The position numbers and the translations under genes were made by a program. Shown here piece by piece: positions 49,415 through 51,661 of a DNA stretch of 51,661 nucleotides. The notes under the pieces were generated by a model, which saw only the letters and a program-made list of their open reading frames with translations, ran no database searches and was not told the origin of the DNA. Origin of the DNA: an uncultured Nitrospirota bacterium (GTDB taxonomy: Bacteria > CG2-30-53-67); contig CAMYMF010000043.1 of NCBI GenBank assembly GCA_947259355.1, positions 1 through 51,661 on the forward strand, in the 5' to 3' direction. Each line of letters opens with the position of its first letter. Within the stretch, counting starts at the first letter, position 1.

Positions 49415-50980
49415 ATGATTGAACTTGAACGGATTCTTGTGGTGGACGATGATCCCATCATCTCTGAGGTGCTCAGTCAGACCCTGGGAGATGAGGGGTA
49501 TTCCGTCACGGTGGCCTCCCGAGGCGATACGGTCAGCCAGGAACTCGAAAAACAGGCCTACGATCTTGTCATGCTGGATCTGATGTTGCCCGGCATTCAC
49601 GGGTTGCAAGTCTTTCAACAGATTCGCAACCGATTCCCGGAGACGGACGTGATCATCATGACGGGGTACGCCTCTTTGGAGTCCGCCCTGGAGGCGGTCC
49701 GGCTGGGCGCCCAGGAGTATCTGACAAAACCCTTTCACGATCTGGAAATCGTCAGCCGGATCGTGCGGAAGATATTTGAAAAACGCCGGATCCTGGAGGA
49801 GAACAAACGCCTCACGAAACATCTCAAAAAGAAGACGGTTGAACTTGAAAGAGTTGTGCAGGCGCTCTCGTCCATTAACAGTATGGGAAAGGCGTTGCAT
49901 TCCATTCTGGAAATCCAGGAGCTTCTTGATTTCCTCGTCGAGCTGATCGCCTCTCATACCGGGGCGACAAGGGTCTCCCTGATGCTGTCGGATCCGCAGA
50001 GCGGCGAGATGAAGATCGGAGCTGCGGTTGGCATCGACGGGGAGATCGTTCAGAACCTGCGCGTGGCGAGGGGCGAGGGGATTGTCGGCAGAGTTGCCGA
50101 GTCGGGTGAGCCACTTCTGGTTGAGGATATTGTTTCAGATCCGCGTTTCGAAAAACAAGCAGACCGCACATATTCCGGTGACTCCTTTATCTCCGCACCG
50201 GTCGTCCTCAGCGTCCCCATTCGATATCAGCAACAAACGCTGGGTGTAATCAATCTCAACAACAAAAGCGATGGCGGTGTCTTCAGCAAGAATGACCTCG
50301 ATTTCGTCACGCTGCTGGTCAGTCAGGCTGCCATCGCGATCGAAAAGGCCCGCCTTTTCGAAGAACTCAAAGAGACCCATTTCCAAGCCATTACAGCGCT
50401 TGCAGAGGCGCTTGAAGCGAAGGATGCAGCGACCGGGCGGCACAGCGATCGTCTGCTTCGGCTTGCTCTTAGGATCGCAAAATATCTCGACTTGTCAGAA
50501 GAACAGACAGAGAACCTTCGTTACGCGGCCGTCCTTCACGACGTGGGCAAAATAGGCATATCTGAAGCGATACTGCGTAAACCGGGACCGCTCACACCGG
50601 AGGAGTTCAGGGAAGTCCAGAAACATCCTCAGATCGGGGCGGAACTTGTCAATAAGATCAAGTTCCTCGAACCGGTGGCCGCGATCATCTGCGCGCACCA
50701 CGAGTGGTATGATGGCCAAGGCTATCCCAATGAATTGGCGGGGGAGGGGATCCCCATAGAGGCTCGCATCGTCTCCGTCCTCGACACCTACGATTCCATC
50801 ATTTCTGACCGCCCCTACCGTCGAGCACTGGGAAAAGAACAGGCCATTCAGGAATTGCAGGCATATGCGGGAAGACAATTTGATCCCAAAGTGGTTGATG
50901 CGTTGCTGGTCGTTCTCGCAGAAGGCGATATGGAGCCAGCGGAAGCCGTTGTGGACCCAGGCATTCAGGTCGGCCGTTGA
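49415..50980 (+). CDS. Response regulator with GAF and HD-GYP phosphodiesterase domains
   Basis: 521 residues from the ATG at 49415. Receiver (1-120): ILVVDDDPII, phospho-Asp in LVMLDLMLPGIHG at about 55, EYLTKPFHDLE. A coiled coil leads to a GAF domain (about 150-310, GATRVSLMLSDPQSGEM). The HD-GYP domain (about 325-500) has LHDVGKIGISEAILRKPG and HHEWYDGQGYP, so the HD pair and the GYP triad are intact. HD-GYP enzymes break down c-di-GMP, and some cleave 3',3'-cGAMP. Immediately upstream is the GEMM-I-like leader and downstream, 15 nt away, a GGDEF gene, so a cyclic-dinucleotide control circuit is likely. Confidence 0.93.
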   Translation: MIELERILVVDDDPIISEVLSQTLGDEGYSVTVASRGDTVSQELEKQAYDLVMLDLMLPGIHGLQVFQQIRNRFPETDVIIMTGYASLESALEAVRLGAQEYLTKPFHDLEIVSRIVRKIFEKRRILEENKRLTKHLKKKTVELERVVQALSSINSMGKALHSILEIQELLDFLVELIASHTGATRVSLMLSDPQSGEMKIGAAVGIDGEIVQNLRVARGEGIVGRVAESGEPLLVEDIVSDPRFEKQADRTYSGDSFISAPVVLSVPIRYQQQTLGVINLNNKSDGGVFSKNDLDFVTLLVSQAAIAIEKARLFEELKETHFQAITALAEALEAKDAATGRHSDRLLRLALRIAKYLDLSEEQTENLRYAAVLHDVGKIGISEAILRKPGPLTPEEFREVQKHPQIGAELVNKIKFLEPVAAIICAHHEWYDGQGYPNELAGEGIPIEARIVSVLDTYDSIISDRPYRRALGKEQAIQELQAYAGRQFDPKVVDALLVVLAEGDMEPAEAVVDPGIQVGR

Positions 50981-50995
50981 AGGAGTCAGGCAAGC

Positions 50996-51661
50996 ATGCG
51001 AGAAAAGCAGGGCAGCATACTGCTCATTGACGATGAACCGGTGATCATCGATTTTTTGCGCGCCATTCTGGAGGCCGATTATTCGCTCCGTTATGCAACG
51101 AATCCCTTCGACGGGCTGGCCCTTGCTCGGGCCAACCAGCCGGACCTTATTCTCCTGGATATCGCAATGCCCGAGACCGACGGCTATCACCTGTGTCGTA
51201 CCTTGAAAGCCGATCTGCTGACCCAGTCCATTCCGATCATCTTCATCACCGCTCTCACGTCGCCTGATGATGAAACCCGCGGACTCGAGGCAGGTGCGGT
51301 GGACTACATTGCAAAGCCCATCAATGCCAGCGTCGTCAAGGCGCGGGTCGGCAACCACATGGAACTGAAAAGGCAGCGGGATTTTCTCGAAACCCTTGCT
51401 TCCGTGGACGCATTGACGAGCATCCCCAACCGCCGGGGCTTCGACGACTACCTCGACCGGGAGTGGCGCCGCGCGGCGCGCATTCAAACCCCCCTCTCAC
51501 TCCTGATGATTGACATCGATTACTTCAAGGCATACAACGACAATCACGGCCACCTTGCCGGAGACGACTGTCTTAAGGCCGTTGCCCGACACTTGAGAAG
51601 TGTGCCCCGCCGAGGGGGCGATTTCGTCGCACGGTTCGGCGGTGAGGAATTCATGGCCGTG
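50996..51661 (+). CDS. Response regulator with GGDEF cyclase domain (3' end beyond window)
   Basis: About 222 codons are visible; the frame runs off the window end. ATG at 50996 with GAAGGAG 9 nt upstream. Receiver: SILLIDDEPVIIDF, phospho-Asp in LILLDIAMPETDG, and AKP. The GGDEF domain starts at about 135 (VDALTSIPNRRGFDDYLD), has the metal Asp in LMIDIDYFKAYND and the signature RFGGEEF. This is a PleD/WspR-type architecture with one receiver, and the active site appears intact. GGDEF proteins make c-di-GMP; some hybrid-promiscuous members in deltaproteobacteria make cGAMP, distinguished by a residue in the substrate pocket that I did not assign. Confidence 0.92.
   Translation, partial: MREKQGSILLIDDEPVIIDFLRAILEADYSLRYATNPFDGLALARANQPDLILLDIAMPETDGYHLCRTLKADLLTQSIPIIFITALTSPDDETRGLEAGAVDYIAKPINASVVKARVGNHMELKRQRDFLETLASVDALTSIPNRRGFDDYLDREWRRAARIQTPLSLLMIDIDYFKAYNDNHGHLAGDDCLKAVARHLRSVPRRGGDFVARFGGEEFMAV

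Overview
The window looks like part of the chromosome of a GC-rich anaerobic bacterium, most likely a Desulfobacterota (deltaproteobacterial) lineage. Supporting signs are a pyruvate-type 2-oxoacid:ferredoxin oxidoreductase operon, an 11-heme NapC/NirT-type cytochrome, class I (Fe-S) fumarase, a CBS-domain family II pyrophosphatase, a sigma54-type promoter, the amidase-GerMN-murI-rph-rdgB cluster and a candidate GEMM-I RNA. Taxonomy is inferred from gene content only.

Layout. 1-9.7 kb (mostly minus strand): NhaD antiporter (cut by the window edge), NAD-malic enzyme, a small helical protein, dodecin, fumarase, then a NarL-type response regulator and a kinase with a DctB/DctS-like sensor: a C4-dicarboxylate/TCA block. 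10-13.8 kb (plus): C_GCAxxG protein, 3-methyladenine glycosylase I, SpoIIAA-like protein, B12-type radical SAM protein, MscL with a zinc ribbon. 13.8-19.3 kb (minus): glutaminyl cyclase and a ~1,480-residue surface protein with HAF repeats, about 24 Cys/Asp-rich 33-residue repeats and a sorting tail. 19.9-25.4 kb: PHP phosphoesterase, YfgM-like protein, a broken ppx/gppA, an orphan lolD, an M28 peptidase and an AmgK-like sugar kinase. 25.5-31.3 kb: an unknown gene behind a sigma54 promoter, a secreted HExxH protein, and the amidase-GerMN-murI-rph-rdgB cluster. 31.3-32.4 kb: five tRNA genes (Pro, Arg, His, Arg, Lys) separated by hairpin-forming spacers, a tRNA-Arg 3' remnant and a palindromic element. 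32.9-39 kb: SulP transporter with a large insertion, ornithine-cyclodeaminase-family protein, CBS-PPase. 39.2-45.6 kb (minus): PhaB-type reductase, multiheme cytochrome, and porG-porA-porB with a frame-broken FAD/4Fe-4S partner. 46.5-51.7 kb (plus): two small proteins, an OYE-family oxidoreductase with a rhodanese, then a candidate GEMM-I riboswitch leading an HD-GYP and a GGDEF response regulator.

How the parts connect. The strongest unexplained signal is a 40-bp noncoding element (37/40 identical) present twice, once upstream of fumarase and once upstream of the por operon, in the same orientation to the genes it precedes and at the same distance from a possible -10 box. It lies next to a DctSR-like two-component system, which suggests a small C4-dicarboxylate/TCA regulon. 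The second is the GEMM-I-like leader before two cyclic-dinucleotide turnover genes. It has A rather than G just before the conserved GCAAA, a change linked to cGAMP recognition. Two genes, ppx/gppA and the FAD partner of por, appear disrupted.
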